Assembly (NCBI RefSeq): GCF_005166025.1
Contig: NZ_CP028923.1
Span: forward strand, 4,342,001-4,406,000
Reading direction: 5' to 3'
Source: Mangrovivirga cuniculi
Lineage (GTDB): Bacteria > Bacteroidota > Bacteroidia > Cytophagales > Cyclobacteriaceae
Length of the DNA stretch: 64,000 nucleotides
The position numbers and the translations under genes are program-made. Shown here piece by piece: positions 1 to 8,459 of the stretch. Each line of letters begins with the position of its first letter. Position 1 is the first letter of the stretch. The notes beneath the pieces were generated by a model. It did no database searches. It worked only from the letters and a program-made list of their open reading frames with translations, and was not told the DNA's origin.

Positions 1-720
1 CATAAGGTAGGCGGAACCCCCGCAGTGATGAAAATGCTTCTTTCTGAAGGATTGCTTACCGGTGATTGCCTGACTGTAACCGGTAAAACATTAGCTGAAA
101 ACCTCAGCGAAGTAGCTCCTCTTAAAGAAGGTCAGGAAATAATACATTCTGTAAATAATCCGGTAAAAAAGGAAGGCCACCTTGCTATTCTTCATGGCAA
201 TCTGGCTGAAAATGGTGCAGTTGCTAAAATAACTGGAAAAGAAGGTGAGCAATTTACAGGTACTGCGAGAGTATTCAACAGTGAATATGAAGCAAATGAT
301 GGGATCAGAGAAGGAAAAGTAAAAGCTGGAGATGTGGTGGTGATCAGGTATGAAGGCCCTAAAGGTGGCCCGGGAATGCCTGAAATGTTAAAACCAACTT
401 CAGCTATTATGGGTGCAGGGCTCGGAAAAGAAGTTGCCCTAATTACTGATGGCCGCTTCTCGGGAGGAACTCATGGTTTTGTAGTGGGACATATCACACC
501 TGAAGCTCAGGAGGGCGGATTGATCGCTTTATTAAAGGATGGGGATAAAATTACAATTGATGGTATTGGTAAAACTATTTCTGCCGATCTCACCAAAGAA
601 GAAATTAAACAGAGAAGGAAAGAATGGACAGCACCTCCTCTTAAGAAAAAATCAGGAATATTATACAAATACGCAAAAAGTGTAGCACCGGCTGATCAAG
701 GCTGCGTAACCGATAGTTAA
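1..720 (+). CDS. ilvD: Dihydroxy-acid dehydratase, C-terminal part (5' end outside window)
   Basis: Catalyses dehydration of 2,3-dihydroxy-3-methylbutanoate or -pentanoate to the 2-keto acids, the third common step of valine and isoleucine synthesis; an iron-sulfur enzyme of the cytoplasm. The reading frame is open from base 1 and begins inside the family motif [11 protein letters not shown], so the gene started before the window. About 239 of the usual ~560 residues are present. The C-terminal family signature [11 protein letters not shown] is encoded near 445-480. The first ATG at 25 is internal and not a start. It is followed 2 bp later by ilvB, so the ilv genes form one transcription unit. 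Identification is firm. Confidence 0.96.
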   Translation, partial: HKVGGTPAVMKMLLSEGLLTGDCLTVTGKTLAENLSEVAPLKEGQEIIHSVNNPVKKEGHLAILHGNLAENGAVAKITGKEGEQFTGTARVFNSEYEANDGIREGKVKAGDVVVIRYEGPKGGPGMPEMLKPTSAIMGAGLGKEVALITDGRFSGGTHGFVVGHITPEAQEGGLIALLKDGDKITIDGIGKTISADLTKEEIKQRRKEWTAPPLKKKSGILYKYAKSVAPADQGCVTDS

Positions 721-722
721 TT

Positions 723-2462
723 ATGGAAACAGCAACGGAAATAAGCAAACCTGAAAAAATAAATCAGTTCGAAGGCACGGAAATATCCGGTGCCCAGGCC
801 ATTACTTTATCTTTGATAAATGAAGGGATTGATACCGTTTTTGGTTATCCCGGTGGGGCAATTATGCCGGTCTACGATGCTCTTTATGATTTTCAGGATA
901 CATTTAAGCATTACCTGGTAAGGCACGAACAGGGAGCTGTACATGCAGCCCAGGGATTTGCGCGTGTTTCGGGTAAACCAGGTGTATGCCTTGCTACTTC
1001 AGGTCCCGGTGCAACTAATCTGATTACTGGTATAGCTGATGCACAGATCGACTCTACCCCTATCGTATGTATAACAGGGCAGGTGTTTGCTCCACTACTT
1101 GGAACTGATGCATTTCAGGAAACTGATGTGGTTGGTATATCTATGCCTGTAACTAAATGGAATTACCAGGTTACTGATGCTTCAGAGATCCCTGAAGTTA
1201 TTGCAAAAGCATTTTACATAGCTAAAAGCGGGCGTCCCGGACCGGTTTTAATTGACATCACAAAGGATGCTCAGGTTAGTAAATTTATTTACGAATACAA
1301 AAAATGCATCAATATCAGAAGTTATCAGCCTAAGCCGGTTATCAAGCCTAAGGAAGTTCTGGCAGCTGCCAGTCTGATAAATGAAGCAAAGAAACCATAT
1401 ATTGTATTCGGTCAAGGCGTTATTTTATCTGATGCCCAGAAAGAGCTTTTAAGTTTTGCCGAAAAGGCACAGATACCCGCAGCCAGCACATTGCTTGGAT
1501 TATCTGCATTTCCACCCGATCATCCATTGTACGTAGGGTATCTGGGGATGCACGGAAACTACGGTCCTAATATTAAAACAAATGAATGTGATGTATTAAT
1601 AGCCGTTGGTATGCGATTCGATGACCGTGTAACCGGTGATCTTACCAGGTATGCAAAACAAGCTAAAGTAATCCATATTGAGATCGACGAAGCTGAAATA
1701 GATAAGAATGTTAAAACGGATGTATCAATCCATGCAGATGCTAAAGATGCACTACAAGCGCTGACTGAGCATGTAAAATCAAATACTCATTCCGAATGGC
1801 TACAGGAATTCCGGGAATGTGAAGAGATAGAATATGAAAAAATAGCAAAGAAAGAAAAGTTCCCCGAAAGTGGTCAGATCAAAATGGCTGAGGTGGTAGA
1901 GCAACTTTCAAATATAACTGAAGGTAATGCGGTAGTAGTGACAGACGTTGGCCAGCACCAAATGGTAACTTCAAGGTATTATAAGTTTAAAAGTCGTAGA
2001 AGTAACATCACTTCAGGAGGACTGGGCACAATGGGCTTTGCCTTACCTGCTGCTATCGGTGCAAGACTTGGAGAGGATGACCGTGAAGTAATAGCCATTA
2101 TAGGCGACGGAGGAATTCAGATGTCCATCCAGGAACTCGGGACGATATTTCAATACAATATCCCTGTGAAAATTGTAATTCTTAATAACAATTTTCTAGG
2201 AATGGTTCGTCAGTGGCAACAGCTTTTCTTTGACAAAAGATATAGCAGTACAGAGATGACTAATCCTGATTTTATAAAAATCGCCGAAGGATATAGCATT
2301 AAAGGCAAAAAGGTTACGGAAAGAAAAGATCTCAGGGAATCATTGGAAGCAATGATGGCTCACGAGGGTCCTTACTTAATAGAGGTAGAAGTGGAAAAAG
2401 AAGAAAATGTATTTCCTATGATCCCTACCGGTGAGTCAGTTTCTAATATATTATTGGGTTAA
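723..2462 (+). CDS. ilvB: Acetolactate synthase, large (catalytic) subunit
   Basis: Thiamine-diphosphate enzyme that condenses two pyruvates, or pyruvate with 2-ketobutyrate, in the first common step of branched-chain amino acid synthesis. At 579 residues it has normal length. The N-terminal TPP domain carries GYPGGAIMPVYDAL (about 41-54) and the catalytic Glu69 in RHEQGA. The C-terminal TPP-binding motif starts at GDGG (about 461) and ends in NN (about 490). The ATG lies 2 bp after ilvD, and the stop is 3 bp before the regulatory subunit gene ilvN, so the two subunits are co-expressed. A catabolic acetolactate synthase is unlikely given the ilvN partner. Confidence 0.97.
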   Translation: METATEISKPEKINQFEGTEISGAQAITLSLINEGIDTVFGYPGGAIMPVYDALYDFQDTFKHYLVRHEQGAVHAAQGFARVSGKPGVCLATSGPGATNLITGIADAQIDSTPIVCITGQVFAPLLGTDAFQETDVVGISMPVTKWNYQVTDASEIPEVIAKAFYIAKSGRPGPVLIDITKDAQVSKFIYEYKKCINIRSYQPKPVIKPKEVLAAASLINEAKKPYIVFGQGVILSDAQKELLSFAEKAQIPAASTLLGLSAFPPDHPLYVGYLGMHGNYGPNIKTNECDVLIAVGMRFDDRVTGDLTRYAKQAKVIHIEIDEAEIDKNVKTDVSIHADAKDALQALTEHVKSNTHSEWLQEFRECEEIEYEKIAKKEKFPESGQIKMAEVVEQLSNITEGNAVVVTDVGQHQMVTSRYYKFKSRRSNITSGGLGTMGFALPAAIGARLGEDDREVIAIIGDGGIQMSIQELGTIFQYNIPVKIVILNNNFLGMVRQWQQLFFDKRYSSTEMTNPDFIKIAEGYSIKGKKVTERKDLRESLEAMMAHEGPYLIEVEVEKEENVFPMIPTGESVSNILLG

Positions 2463-2465
2463 GAT

Positions 2466-3014
2466 ATGAGAAAGGAAGAAAACAGAGAATTTACGCTTTC
2501 GATCCTAACTGAAAACAAATCTGGTTTACTAAACAGGATCACAATAATCTTCACAAGAAGAAAGATAAATATTGAAGCGATCAATGTTTCAGAAACTGAA
2601 GTTCATGGTGTGAGTCGATTTACCATAGTAGTGAGATGCACGCATGAAAAAGCAGTAAAAGTAGTAAAGCAAATAAGAAAAATTATAGAAGTCCTGGGTG
2701 CCTTTTTGTACGAAGAAAACGAGGTACACTATCAGGAAATAGCATTATATAAATTACCAACTAAAATGCTCACTTCCAGCAACCAGATAGAAAACCTGGT
2801 AAGAAGCAGTGGAGCACGGGTACTAACAGTTGGAGAAGAATATACGATCATTGAAAAAACCGGTCATAGTCACGAGATACTCAGTCTGCTGGAACAGCTG
2901 AAGCCTTTTGATGTACAGGAATTTATCAAGTCAGGTCGGATAGCAATATCTAAATCAAAAAGACAAACTGTTTCATTTCTTGAGGAAATGGAAGCATTGA
3001 GTCTGGTATCATAA
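2466..3014 (+). CDS. ilvN: Acetolactate synthase, small (regulatory) subunit
   Basis: Regulatory partner of IlvB that confers activation and feedback inhibition by valine. An N-terminal ACT domain (about residues 7-82) is visible in the pattern FTLSILTENKSGLLNRI followed by RRKINIEAINV. The C-terminal half matches the second domain of this family. At 182 residues it is close to the longer IlvN/IlvH type. The gene is 3 bp downstream of ilvB and 35 bp upstream of ilvC. Confidence 0.94.
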   Translation: MRKEENREFTLSILTENKSGLLNRITIIFTRRKINIEAINVSETEVHGVSRFTIVVRCTHEKAVKVVKQIRKIIEVLGAFLYEENEVHYQEIALYKLPTKMLTSSNQIENLVRSSGARVLTVGEEYTIIEKTGHSHEILSLLEQLKPFDVQEFIKSGRIAISKSKRQTVSFLEEMEALSLVS

Positions 3015-3049
3015 TTAAATAGAAAAATTAAAATTAAATCGGAAATAAC

Positions 3050-4113
3050 ATGGCTACAATTAATTTTGGTGGAGTAGAAGAACAAGTTGTTACGCGAGAG
3101 GAATTCCCATTAGAAAAAGCACAAGACGTTTTAAAAGATGAGACTGTTGCAGTTATTGGATATGGAGTTCAGGGTCCAGGGCAGGCTTTGAACATGAAAG
3201 ATAACGGTATAAAAGTCATCGTCGGTCAGCGAAAGCCCAGTAAGAGCTGGGATAAAGCAGTTGAAGATGGGTTTGTTCCCGGAGTAGACCTTTTCTCAAT
3301 AGAAGAAGCTGTACAAAAGGGAACAATCATTTGCTACCTGTTGTCTGATGCAGCTCAGATTGCAGTATGGCCAACGATCAAAGAGAATCTTTCACCGGGC
3401 AAAACACTTTACTTTTCTCACGGGTTTGCTGTGACCTACAGCGACAGGACCAATATTGTACCACCAAAAGATGTGGATGTGATCCTAGTTGCTCCTAAAG
3501 GTTCAGGAACAAGCTTAAGAAGATTATTTGTAGAAGGTAAAGGTTTGAACTCTAGCTATGCAGTTCACCAGGATGCCACTGGTAAAGCGTATGAGAAAGC
3601 CCATGCCTTGGGTATTGCAGTAGGTTCGGGTTATTTATTTGAAACAACATTCAAAAAAGAAGTTTTTAGTGACCTTACAGGTGAAAGAGGATCCTTAATG
3701 GGGCTATCCAGGGATTATTCGAAGCTCAATTCACTGTTTTAAGGGAAAGAGGTCATTCACCATCGGAAGCATTCAATGAAACTGTTGAAGAGTTTACTCA
3801 GTCTTTGATGCCTCTTATAGCAGAAAATGGCATGGACTGGATGTATGCTAACTGTAGTACAACTGCTCAAAGGGGAGCGCTGGATTGGAAGGACAAATTC
3901 AGAGATGCCGTTAAACCTGTTTTTAATCAACTATACGACAGTGTAGCTTCAGGTGAAGAGGCTCAGCGATCGATTGATTCAAACAGTCAGCCTGATTACC
4001 GAGAGAAGCTCGAAGAAGAACTATCTGAACTTCACAACTCTGAATTATGGCAGGCAGGTGCAGAGGTCAGAAAACTAAGACCTGAAAATGCAAAGCAGCC
4101 TATAGAATCTTAA
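3050..4113 (+). CDS. ilvC: Ketol-acid reductoisomerase, frameshifted at a G run
   Basis: NADPH- and Mg-dependent isomeroreduction of acetolactate or acetohydroxybutyrate, second common step of the pathway. The N-terminal Rossmann motif GYGVQGPGQALN and the C-terminal knotted domain (TVEEFTQSLMPLIAENG and CSTTAQRGALDW) are both intact but lie in different frames: 3050-3742 and about 3703-4113. The switch falls exactly at ATGGGG (3698-3703), where the family reads ERGSLMGAIQGLFEAQ. Adding one G restores an uninterrupted protein of about 354 residues, the normal size. No other damage is visible, and several genes here show the same defect, so I read it as a missing base in the sequence and not a pseudogene. 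Confidence 0.93.
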
Positions 4114-4132
4114 TATTTACAATTTTCCTCAT

Positions 4133-4185
4133 ATAGAGTGTTGGTTGATATTTTCCCTCAGCAAAAGATATCAATCACGCTCTAT
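4133..4185 (+). terminator. Long imperfect hairpin between ilvC and ilvA
   Basis: The left arm begins ATAGAG and ends TTGATAT; the right arm begins ATATCAA and ends CTCTAT, with a mismatched middle and a loop of about 15 bases. It is followed by the weak T-rich tract TTCTTTTAA. It may be a partial terminator or an attenuator/processing site separating ilvC and ilvA expression. There is no strong T run, so readthrough is expected. Confidence 0.4.
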
Positions 4186-4205
4186 TCTTTTAATAATCTG
4201 TTATT

Positions 4206-5471
4206 ATGCAAGCTGATGTCAAAAAAGAAACAGTCACTTTATCAAATATAAAAGCAGCTGCTTTCAGATTAAAGCAAGTTGTCAAAGAGACACCTTTAAC
4301 TGAAAGCATACGGCTAAATGAGCGTTTTGATGCAACGATTCTTTTAAAAAGAGAAGACCTGCAAACAGTGCGCTCTTATAAAATACGAGGTGCATATAAC
4401 ATGATTTCACAACTTGATAAAGACCAAAAGAAAAATGGTGTTGTCTGTGCAAGCGCCGGGAATCATGCCCAGGGTGTGGCGATGTCATGTGCTCAATTAG
4501 GAATTAAAGCTGCAATCTTTATGCCTGAGCCAACTCCCGGACAGAAAGTAAACCAGGTTAAGATGTTTGGTAAAGATAATGTTGAACTTTTCTTAAAAGG
4601 TGACACTTTCGATGATGCATATAAACAGGCCAAGGAGTATTGCGAAGAAAATAAAATGGCCTTTATACCGCCATTTGATCACAAAGAGATCATCGAAGGA
4701 CAGGGAACCATCGGGCTTGAGATATTACAGGATAGCCCGGGCGAAATAGACTATTTACTTGTACCTGTGGGTGGCGGCGGATTGGCAGCAGGTGTTACAA
4801 CTGTATTTAAGACACTGTCGCCAGGCACAACAATAATTGGTGTTGAACCTCTTGGAGCTCCATCACTTTCGAAGTCTCTGGATAAAAATAAAGTAGTGAC
4901 TCTGGATAAAATCGATAAGTTTGTCGATGGGGCAGCGGTTCAACGAATTGGAGATCTTAACTTCGAGATCCTGAAAGATAACATAGACAGGGTGCTTACA
5001 GTTGCGGAAGGAAAAATATGCTCAACTATTCTTGGCCTTTATAATGACGATGCAATAATCGTAGAGCCTGCAGGAGCATTAACGATTGCCGCATTAGATC
5101 AGATCAAAGACGAAATAAAAGGTAAAACTGTTGCTGCAGTCATTTCAGGTAGTAATAATGATATTACCAGAACAGAGGAGATTAAAGAAAGAGCATTGTT
5201 GTATGAAGGCTTAATGCACTATTTTATTGTCCGGTTCCCACAAAGAGCTGGTGCCCTCAGAGAATTCCTTACTAATGTGTTAGGTCCCGGAGATGATATT
5301 GTTCATTTCGAATATTCAAAAAAAAATAATCGGGAACAGGGCCCTGCTCTGGTAGGCCTTGAACTCAAAAATGCGGATGATTTTCAGGGTCTACTCAATA
5401 GAATGGATTCTCATAATATCACCTATGAATACTTAAATGAAAAACAAGACCTGTTTCAATATTTGATATGA
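4206..5471 (+). CDS. ilvA: Threonine dehydratase (ammonia-lyase), biosynthetic
   Basis: PLP enzyme converting threonine to 2-ketobutyrate, the entry to isoleucine synthesis. The PLP lysine is Lys59 in SYKIRGAYN, and the phosphate-binding glycine loop PVGGGGLAAG lies near 187-196. A C-terminal ACT-like regulatory domain (about 330-421, starting LMHYFIVRFPQRAGALREFL) supports the biosynthetic, feedback-controlled type with one regulatory domain (about 420 residues, as in Bacillus). It ends the ilv cluster, 92 bp after ilvC. Confidence 0.95.
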   Translation: MQADVKKETVTLSNIKAAAFRLKQVVKETPLTESIRLNERFDATILLKREDLQTVRSYKIRGAYNMISQLDKDQKKNGVVCASAGNHAQGVAMSCAQLGIKAAIFMPEPTPGQKVNQVKMFGKDNVELFLKGDTFDDAYKQAKEYCEENKMAFIPPFDHKEIIEGQGTIGLEILQDSPGEIDYLLVPVGGGGLAAGVTTVFKTLSPGTTIIGVEPLGAPSLSKSLDKNKVVTLDKIDKFVDGAAVQRIGDLNFEILKDNIDRVLTVAEGKICSTILGLYNDDAIIVEPAGALTIAALDQIKDEIKGKTVAAVISGSNNDITRTEEIKERALLYEGLMHYFIVRFPQRAGALREFLTNVLGPGDDIVHFEYSKKNNREQGPALVGLELKNADDFQGLLNRMDSHNITYEYLNEKQDLFQYLI

Positions 5472-5511
5472 GAGCCGATTTTAGTAAATTATAATATTAA
5501 AATCATGGATC

Positions 5512-5898
5512 ATGACAGCGCTGACGGATATTGAAATAATGCATAGAGAACACCAGGTGTGGCTTGGTGACATTGCATTCTGGGAGGAAGAACTAAAATT
5601 TTTAACTTCTCTCTGTGAGATGATTTCCAACACCGGACAAAATGGTGATTTGGAAAAACTATTAAATGACCTCGCTCATCATAAACGAATGATCAAGGCT
5701 CTTAAAGATAAAATCATTTCTCACGAAACCTTTTTTCATCAAATTATTGAGGAAGAATTACCTACTGAAGAAATTGAGCATGAAGAGCATCATAAAATGA
5801 GGGTACATGTCAAAAATTTTAAAGACACGTACCGCAAATTAAAAAAGAACATCTTCCTTCAAAAAAAGAATATCGAAAAAATGACCCCTTCAGTTTAA
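5512..5898 (+). CDS. Small predicted coiled-coil protein of unknown function
   Basis: Encodes 128 residues rich in Glu, Lys, His and Leu with no signal peptide, membrane segment or recognisable catalytic motif; long stretches look like alpha-helical coiled coil (about 15-65 and 90-125). The ATG at 5512 is preferred because an upstream ATG at 5504 runs into a stop after ten codons. It lies 40 bp after ilvA on the same strand and ends 5 bp from the convergent aroE. I do not recognise a family. The acidic His/Glu stretch near residues 78-95 is the only compositional oddity. Confidence 0.7.
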   Translation: MTALTDIEIMHREHQVWLGDIAFWEEELKFLTSLCEMISNTGQNGDLEKLLNDLAHHKRMIKALKDKIISHETFFHQIIEEELPTEEIEHEEHHKMRVHVKNFKDTYRKLKKNIFLQKKNIEKMTPSV

Positions 5899-5903
5899 TC
5901 TGG

Positions 5904-6644
5904 TTATTCATTCCAAATTTCCCAGGCTCTTTCTGCTTGCATCACAAGCATTTGGTATCCACTTTTCACCCGAGCTCCTTTTTCTTTCCCTGCTTTCATA
6001 AAAGAAGTAACACTTGGATTATAAACCAGGTCAAATAAAATATGATCAGATGTAAGCTGTGAATAATCAATATCCGGTTTTGGTTCTACATTCGGTTTCA
6101 TTCCCAGTGGTGTGGTATTTACAATCAGGCGGTTCTCTTTTAAAATCTCAGGCTTCTTTTTAAGCTCTTCATAGGTAATAACTCCTTTACCACTCGTACG
6201 GCTAACTAAAGTAACTTTGCAGCCCATCATTCTAAGAGCTGCGGTAACAGCTTTTGATGATCCTCCGGTTCCTAAAACAAGCGCTTTCTGAGGAATCTTT
6301 CCATCTGTAAAATCTTCCAGACTTTCGGTAAAGCCATAAAAATCAGAATTATAACCTACCAGCTTCCCTTTTTCTTTTTTGATCACATTTACAGCACCAA
6401 CTTTTTTCGCACTATCATCTATAGAATCAAGCCATTGCATTACCGCTTCCTTATGCGGAATAGTGACATTTAAACCGATCAAATTATCGTCATTATCGAA
6501 AAGATCCTTCATTTGAGCAGCTTCCTCGATAGGAAAAAGCTCATAGGTCGTATTTTCGATTCCTGCTTTAGTAAATTTTTCTGAAAAATATTTTTTTGAA
6601 AATGAATGCGATAAAGGAAAGCCTATAAGACCAAATTTTCTCAT
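5904..6644 (-). CDS. aroE: Shikimate dehydrogenase
   Basis: NADPH-dependent reduction of 3-dehydroshikimate to shikimate in aromatic amino acid synthesis. Visible motifs: substrate loop IGFPLSHSFS (7-16), NVTIPHKE with catalytic Lys65, Asp101 in GYNSDFYG, and the nucleotide-binding loop GTGGSSKA (125-132). At 246 residues it is typical of the Bacteroidota form. Its start overlaps the stop of the upstream DUF368 gene by 4 bp (ATGA), so the two are translationally coupled. The 3' end is 5 bp from a convergent gene, with no clear terminator between. Confidence 0.94.
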   Translation of the reverse strand: MRKFGLIGFPLSHSFSKKYFSEKFTKAGIENTTYELFPIEEAAQMKDLFDNDDNLIGLNVTIPHKEAVMQWLDSIDDSAKKVGAVNVIKKEKGKLVGYNSDFYGFTESLEDFTDGKIPQKALVLGTGGSSKAVTAALRMMGCKVTLVSRTSGKGVITYEELKKKPEILKENRLIVNTTPLGMKPNVEPKPDIDYSQLTSDHILFDLVYNPSVTSFMKAGKEKGARVKSGYQMLVMQAERAWEIWNE

Positions 6645-7579
6645 TTCTCCTCGTTATTTAAATAAATAGCTAATCTTTCTAAGCCCAACACAAATACAAT
6701 TGCAATTATCATAAATCCGATGGCATATAGCAAGTGTGGATCACCTATTTCTTCAGCATAAGTTGAAGGTAAAAGATTACTTTCTTTTAAAACAACTACC
6801 TCATCCTTCTCATTCAGCATAAAATCATCTATTCTTTTCCATGGCCAAACCTTATTAAGAGAACCAATCATAAATCCGGCTAAAACACCAACTGTGATAT
6901 CATGAAATTTTTCAAGACACCAGCTTACCAATCTTGAAAAGCTTGTAATTCCAACGATACAACCAAGTGCGAAAACTGCTATAATATCAAGCTTTAAGGA
7001 TTTAACAGATTCCATGATAAATATATACTTACCTAGAATGAGCAATATGAAGCTCCCTGATATACCGGGAAGAATCATTGCACAAATTGCAATACAACCG
7101 GAAAGAAACACATACCAGTAAGTCTCCGGGGTTGTTGCAGGAGTAAAAGTGGTAATGAGATAAGCCACTATAATCCCTAATAATAGGGCCACAAAGACAC
7201 CTGGAGTTTTCTTCTTAAGATTTTTCCAAACAAGATATGCAGATACAATAATTAACCCGAAAAAAAATGACCAGACAGAAATAGGATATTCCTCAAGCCA
7301 ATGTTCGATAAAATTAGCAAATGTAAAAATAGAGGCTCCTATCCCAATAAACAATGGAAGTAAAAAGCTACCATTTACGTATCTCCATAGACCGATAAAA
7401 TTTCCTTTTATCAAAAGCCTGAAAGCCTCTCCATTTATTGATTTTATACTATCAAGAAGTTCGTCGTAGATTCCGGTAATAAAAGCGATAGTACCTCCGG
7501 AAACACCCGGGACAACATCAGCACTACCCATTCCCAGACCTTTAAAAAATAGCATTAATGAATCCTTCAGGCTTCTCAT
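6641..7579 (-). CDS. DUF368 polytopic membrane protein (PopT-type undecaprenyl-phosphate translocase family)
   Basis: A 312-residue protein with about eight hydrophobic segments. The DUF368 hallmark PGVSGGT is at residues 24-30, and a second related motif LPGISGSF lies near 168-175, consistent with an internally duplicated transporter fold. Members of DUF368 (PopT) have been shown to recycle undecaprenyl phosphate across the cytoplasmic membrane, so a role in cell-wall and glycan lipid-carrier recycling is likely, but this is inferred from family. It is followed by aroE with a 4 bp overlap. A terminator-like hairpin separates it from the upstream ComA-like gene. Confidence 0.85.
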   Translation of the reverse strand: MRSLKDSLMLFFKGLGMGSADVVPGVSGGTIAFITGIYDELLDSIKSINGEAFRLLIKGNFIGLWRYVNGSFLLPLFIGIGASIFTFANFIEHWLEEYPISVWSFFFGLIIVSAYLVWKNLKKKTPGVFVALLLGIIVAYLITTFTPATTPETYWYVFLSGCIAICAMILPGISGSFILLILGKYIFIMESVKSLKLDIIAVFALGCIVGITSFSRLVSWCLEKFHDITVGVLAGFMIGSLNKVWPWKRIDDFMLNEKDEVVVLKESNLLPSTYAEEIGDPHLLYAIGFMIIAIVFVLGLERLAIYLNNEEK

Positions 7580-7620
7580 CGATTTAAATTCTTATTGGTT
7601 GTAAATCAAAATGCTAAAAT

Positions 7621-7655
7621 AAAAAATCCCGAAGCAATTTTTACTACTTCGGGAT
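7621..7655 (-). terminator. Rho-independent terminator after the ComA-like gene
   Basis: Perfect 9 bp arms ATCCCGAAG (7626-7634) and CTTCGGGAT (7647-7655) around a 12-base loop. On the minus strand the stem is followed by a T-rich tract. It lies 22 bp past the stop of the gene ending at 7677. Confidence 0.85.
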
Positions 7656-7676
7656 TCTGAAATATGTTAATTAAAG

Positions 7677-8459
7677 TTATTTTCCTATTCTGGTCGCATC
7701 TTCACCAATAAAATGGCCAAAAGTATCGCCTCGTAGTCCTAATCTGATCGTTTCCAGGGCGATGACCTCATTAGGTGCAATGTTACCTAAGTTCACATTT
7801 GCTCCCAGCAATTTGATAAACCAAACCTGCTGAGCTTTTTGTGGTGCTTCCCAGATGATCTTCTCAAAAGGAATCTTGGTAAGAATCTCTTCAACAAGTC
7901 CGCTACGGACTTCACCTGAAGCTCTGAAAAGACCTACATTCCCGGCTTCTCTTGCTTCTCCGATCACTTTCCATGATCCGGCATCAAGCTCTGCCTGCAT
8001 AAGTGCAATCCATTTATAAGGAGGGATGATTTTCTGATCGTCTTTAGACCCAACTTCTGAAAGTACGGTAACCTGATCAGATAGTTTGCTAATGAAATCA
8101 CATTTGATATCATGATCCAGCTCGATACTACCATCAGATACTTCGGCATACTCGATACCAAACTTATCAATCGTTTTACGATATTCGTCAAATTGATTCC
8201 TGACAATAAATGCTTCAAAGAGAGTTCCTCCGAAATAAACCGGAATATTCGCCTCTTTATATAATTTGATCTTTTCTTTAAGATTAGGAGTAACAAAAGA
8301 AGTTGCCCAACCTAACTTTACTATATCTGTATATGGTCCTGATGTTTCAATAAAATCTTCAACTTCTCTCAAACTCAACCCCTTGTCCATCGCCATCGTA
8401 AATCCATACTGCCTCGGCTTTTCGGTTCTCTTCGGAAGATTGTCTAAATCGTAATTCAT
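7677..8459 (-). CDS. Phosphosulfolactate synthase-like protein (ComA family)
   Basis: 260 residues resembling the TIM-barrel ComA family, which adds sulfite to phosphoenolpyruvate to give (R)-2-phospho-3-sulfolactate. Recognisable family stretches are TDIVKLGWATS (about 44-54), YFGGTLFEAF (about 75-84), LSEVGSKD (about 134-141) and the C-terminal IAPNEVIALETIRLGLRGDT. In methanogens the enzyme starts coenzyme M synthesis; in other bacteria the product is sulfolactate. Its role in this phylum is not established from sequence, though sulfonate precursors for sulfonolipids are a reasonable guess. The start codon overlaps the stop of the upstream TPR gene by 1 bp (TAATG), implying coupling. A terminator follows. 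Confidence 0.82.
   Translation of the reverse strand: MNYDLDNLPKRTEKPRQYGFTMAMDKGLSLREVEDFIETSGPYTDIVKLGWATSFVTPNLKEKIKLYKEANIPVYFGGTLFEAFIVRNQFDEYRKTIDKFGIEYAEVSDGSIELDHDIKCDFISKLSDQVTVLSEVGSKDDQKIIPPYKWIALMQAELDAGSWKVIGEAREAGNVGLFRASGEVRSGLVEEILTKIPFEKIIWEAPQKAQQVWFIKLLGANVNLGNIAPNEVIALETIRLGLRGDTFGHFIGEDATRIGK

Noticed and set aside
2870-3085. Minus-strand frame overlapping the ilvN-ilvC junction, and similar antisense frames elsewhere
   Set aside because: They lie opposite strongly conserved genes, show no domain or signal and have compositions expected of shadow frames.
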